Assembly (NCBI GenBank): GCA_020636355.1
Contig: JACJYB010000011.1
Location: 97,327-161,326, forward strand
Source of the DNA: Lewinellaceae bacterium
GTDB lineage: Bacteria > Bacteroidota > Bacteroidia > Chitinophagales > Saprospiraceae
Direction of reading: 5' to 3'
DNA length: 64,000 nucleotides
Shown: in pieces, positions 62,401 through 64,000 of the stretch
Layout of the letters: every line of letters begins with the position of its first letter
How positions within the stretch are numbered: the first letter of the stretch is position 1
The notes under the pieces: model-generated
Database searches by the model: none
Seen by the model: only the letters and a program-made list of their open reading frames with translations
Told to the model about the DNA's origin: nothing
Program-made: the position numbers and the translations under genes

Positions 62401-63866
62401 AAATTGGTTTCCCAGTAATTACGTGCCTCCGTTACATCACTCATCCGGGCTGCGGAGAAGTGCAGTGTCGGGCAGCAATTGTCGTGGCTACCATCGTCGA
62501 AAGTAGTTGCATAGATACGTGCCCAGCAAGAGTTGGGATCCAATGTTGTCTGAGTGATTTCATCACATACCGGAATTGGAGGAGTTTCATCCAGAACGTG
62601 TACGCGGAAAGGCAATTCCAGCGTTTGTTCGCATGCATCGGTAATGTAGATGGTACCTTCAAACCAACCTGCTGGCAGATAAGTTTGTACAGCTACACCA
62701 GGAGTAAATACTTCGGAGAAGATGGAAGGAGTTCCCTGGTGACCAGGAGCACTGTATTCAACTTCAACCCGTACACTTTTAATGGCTGAACAATCCTCGA
62801 TTTTCGTAGGATACGGGAATACCACTTTCCCTTGGCAGTCGTGTGGCAGAGCCGTAGCTACTACATCATTATAAGCATCAGCGGTCGGAGGCAGTGTATC
62901 CATGATCTTGATCCACTGAACGCAGGTGATCACCGTATCACGGCACCAGTCTACGATTTCCCAGGTGCGACGGATTTTTTTACCGTTTCCACAAATTTCC
63001 CATTCATGGTCGTTAAATGATCCATACAGTTTGCAAATGGTACCATTGGGATACAAAGGAATGGTGTCCCCGTCTACAATAGCACTGGGCACCCCGGAGA
63101 AGTCCGGATTGATTACCTTCTTACCATCGATGGTGGTATACAGGGTATCCGCAGCATAACATTCGTACATCGTGTCAGCAGGACAAACAATGCTATCCAA
63201 CGGAACACGTTCAACGTAAAACGTATCGTTGCAATCTGCCACTGTTCCCCAGCGGTCACGTGCAACAATACGACGGATTGCTATCCCTGCAAAACGGACA
63301 GAATCACATGGATATTCGGTGTAATCCATTGAAATAATTACCGGATAGCCGGTAAGCGGATCACAGTTATCCATAGCCATGCCCGAAGGGAAACGATCCA
63401 AACCGGCTTCGATCAATGGCAATTCGGTGCAATAGACCGTATCTACCACACAACCTAAATTGGGACCTGCTTTGTCCTCAACGCGGATGTTAGACCAACA
63501 TTTGTTTTGGGTATTCCCGTCAATGACAACAGCGGTCATCAACTGGCCTATGTAGTTGCAGTTGACATCCGGACGGTCCAGCTTACGGTTGAATTGGTCG
63601 TATAAGACAACCGAAAGATCATCGCAACCATTCGCTGTCATGTCTGCCATGATCATTGCTGGGGTTACGGTCACCGTACCATTCTTCATGGTATCCAGTG
63701 ACAAATTAATGTTCGTACAGCCCATCGGACACTCTTGCGCTTGTACCTGGCCTGCAAAAGCCAGAAGCAGCAACAGTGTTCCTGTGGCGAGTGCCCTTAG
63801 TTTACTAACTATTGGGACGAACTCTCCAATAGCAGTGCGATACTTAAGAGAGTTAGTTTTCCTCAT
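59406..63866 (-). CDS. Giant secreted protein with beta-sandwich repeats, dockerin-like and cohesin-like modules and T9SS sorting domain
   Basis: 1486 residues. A signal peptide ends at GQVQAQ (about residue 44). Residues 45-1070 hold Cys-rich HYR-like beta-sandwich repeats (TWEIVDWCRDT; TWVITDNCGNSTTC; TWTIIDWCAYNP). A carboxypeptidase-regulatory-like domain lies at about 1075-1125. A dockerin-like pair follows at about 1125-1185 (NPVNGISTLDLVYIQKHILG and ADIDHNGSITASDLVQLRRL), the second with a full DxDxNG calcium loop. A cohesin-like domain is at about 1265-1385. The T9SS domain closes the protein (YQNNPNPFNSNTVIGF, ending RKMIIVE). This layout is characteristic of Saprospiraceae surface proteins. 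The role is probably structural or adhesive. Confidence 0.9.
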   Translation of the reverse strand: MRKTNSLKYRTAIGEFVPIVSKLRALATGTLLLLLAFAGQVQAQECPMGCTNINLSLDTMKNGTVTVTPAMIMADMTANGCDDLSVVLYDQFNRKLDRPDVNCNYIGQLMTAVVIDGNTQNKCWSNIRVEDKAGPNLGCVVDTVYCTELPLIEAGLDRFPSGMAMDNCDPLTGYPVIISMDYTEYPCDSVRFAGIAIRRIVARDRWGTVADCNDTFYVERVPLDSIVCPADTMYECYAADTLYTTIDGKKVINPDFSGVPSAIVDGDTIPLYPNGTICKLYGSFNDHEWEICGNGKKIRRTWEIVDWCRDTVITCVQWIKIMDTLPPTADAYNDVVATALPHDCQGKVVFPYPTKIEDCSAIKSVRVEVEYSAPGHQGTPSIFSEVFTPGVAVQTYLPAGWFEGTIYITDACEQTLELPFRVHVLDETPPIPVCDEITQTTLDPNSCWARIYATTFDDGSHDNCCPTLHFSAARMSDVTEARNYWETNLKTIFGLNNYNRYYTEIQKFINVWLDCNVFGDYVEFSGCADDDQVVTRVYSTCHIERVYDPHLYGSSEQKFYCNFTYNGYAKLVDSLKTADQVGSAIIDAIEHIGDPEFSWNYYSECMTQVLVDDKVPPVCLPHEDVTVYCDGVTYGNGNNQYAECNSQASPDFAFHLGSNSAFDNCDTCKYWLKLDDVDILVDPYSYFSRPNIKENCSDYTVDSTTVDYDDNCNSYSERTWVITDNCGNSTTCSQRVYIKHRSDFEVIFPKDTILTCIQNMQIDASPERLGEPIISDDDCEQLGVRYVDEEYQIVAGACLKLLRTWTIIDWCAYNPDADYHGLDICASENMIASASRPQINRNLKDNGDGYMTYTQVIKLINTTPPSFTDTTINVVCASDANTCEGSATISMSASDDCSLAGDLKWTVLLSYEGGPEARVPGQDVQFGSTATLTDDYAVGAYVAHFIVSDRCGNQAEAYIPFYVGLCKKPTPYCHDLIITLMPVDTNKDNDPDLGMIRVWASDFDAGSYGYCGQDIVALSFSSDTTDTYRDFDCRSIGQQQLDMWVTDEYGNQDFCTVTLDVQDNMGACTSPDNANGNIAGRVVTETQEGVAQVNVQLKGAGSNPINTGVEGMFNFGTMPLGGKYSLVPGKNINPVNGISTLDLVYIQKHILGYEKLNSPYKIIAADIDHNGSITASDLVQLRRLILGVDDNFKSNTSWRFISSNYTFQNPENPLGEQFPESYDISSLSNNMVVNFIGIKVGDVNGSNSPNELQKTEIRTNESLTLTMPQMTYKANDVIEVPVTAENFNNIDGYQFTLEFNNSELSYAGVQPGVLNVTAANIGLNQVGKGIITTSWNEAESVSYGKNDVLFTIAFRALGNGDLEEAIQVNSKVTAAEAYNTWAEVQGVDLAFKANGAIASNGFALYQNNPNPFNSNTVIGFNLPEASSATLKIMDVTGKLIKQVDGEFVKGLNQITINKTDLQASGILYYQLETGKFTATRKMIIVE

Positions 63867-64000
63867 GAGATCCTAGTTTAAGAGTTATTAAATAATAATA
63901 TGCTTGGAGCAAGACAACGGCCCGGCTCGATGAAAAAACTCGTAACAGTCCGTGTCTTGGAAAGCCCACAGACTTACTAGGTCTATTATCGCACTGTAAT
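63867..64000 (-). other. Upstream region of the giant T9SS protein gene
   Basis: 134 bases with no gene. Read on the minus strand it is AT-rich near the start codon (TATTATTATTTAATAAC). No perfect TAnnTTTG box was seen. Confidence 0.4.

Overview
The window looks like a chromosomal segment of a Bacteroidota bacterium, most likely of the Saprospiraceae type. Four observations support this. Three secreted proteins end in type IX secretion (T9SS) sorting domains. Many lipoproteins have short signal peptides. Shine-Dalgarno sites are essentially absent, while several starts are preceded by the Bacteroidota -7 box TAnnTTTG. One very large protein carries the dockerin-like tail typical of this family. 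Gene density is ordinary and most genes are housekeeping or accessory metabolism. No phage, insertion sequence, CRISPR array or classical defence locus was seen.

Layout. 1-7.5 kb: a partial serine hydrolase, then a run of small accessory enzymes (GNAT-NTF2 fusion, two DUF1801 proteins, VOC, FKBP-like). These are followed by a beta-helix protein and a GNAT gene that together carry three single-base homopolymer deletions. 7.5-13.1 kb: an amino acid permease with a frameshifted esterase tail behind it, a TonB-C protein, and a four-gene operon ending in a NarL-type sensor kinase and regulator. 13.37-14.15 kb: tRNA-Glu with its own promoter, followed by four tandem 155-156-bp units. Each unit repeats the tRNA 3' end, a terminator and a foldable element of about 97 nt. 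14.2-26.7 kb: a T9SS choice-of-anchor B protein, thioesterase, miaA, a PlsC-like acyltransferase, proC, isoaspartyl peptidase, GNATs, GDPD, a methyltransferase and a PHP protein. 26.9-35 kb: a GEVED protein, then a leftward set with DUF4199, a dihydroorotase that lacks its metal ligands, a BatA/VWA protein, dcd and a D-aminoacylase. 35-40 kb: a PQQ dehydrogenase with an inserted cytochrome c and a GH127 arabinofuranosidase. 40-47.6 kb: oxyR facing a pyruvate:ferredoxin oxidoreductase operon. 47.8-56.3 kb: an amidohydrolase, then YdeI/BatE/OstA with overlapping genes, and an ExbB-ExbD-ExbD energy-transduction operon with a proven-looking terminator. 56.3-64 kb: tRNA-Ser, TatD, RNase H, def, ruvX and a 1486-residue T9SS protein combining cohesin-like and dockerin-like modules.

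How the genes work together. The PFOR, the NAD(P)H:ferredoxin-type flavoprotein and the dihydroorotate dehydrogenase-like protein form one redox operon next to the peroxide sensor OxyR. The ExbB/ExbD set supplies proton-driven energy for TonB-type outer membrane transport. OstA, BatE and BatA relate to envelope and aerotolerance-type modules. The most unusual signal is the tRNA-Glu-linked tandem array. I read it as a set of candidate structured RNAs, each ending in a copy of the tRNA tail and followed by its own terminator.
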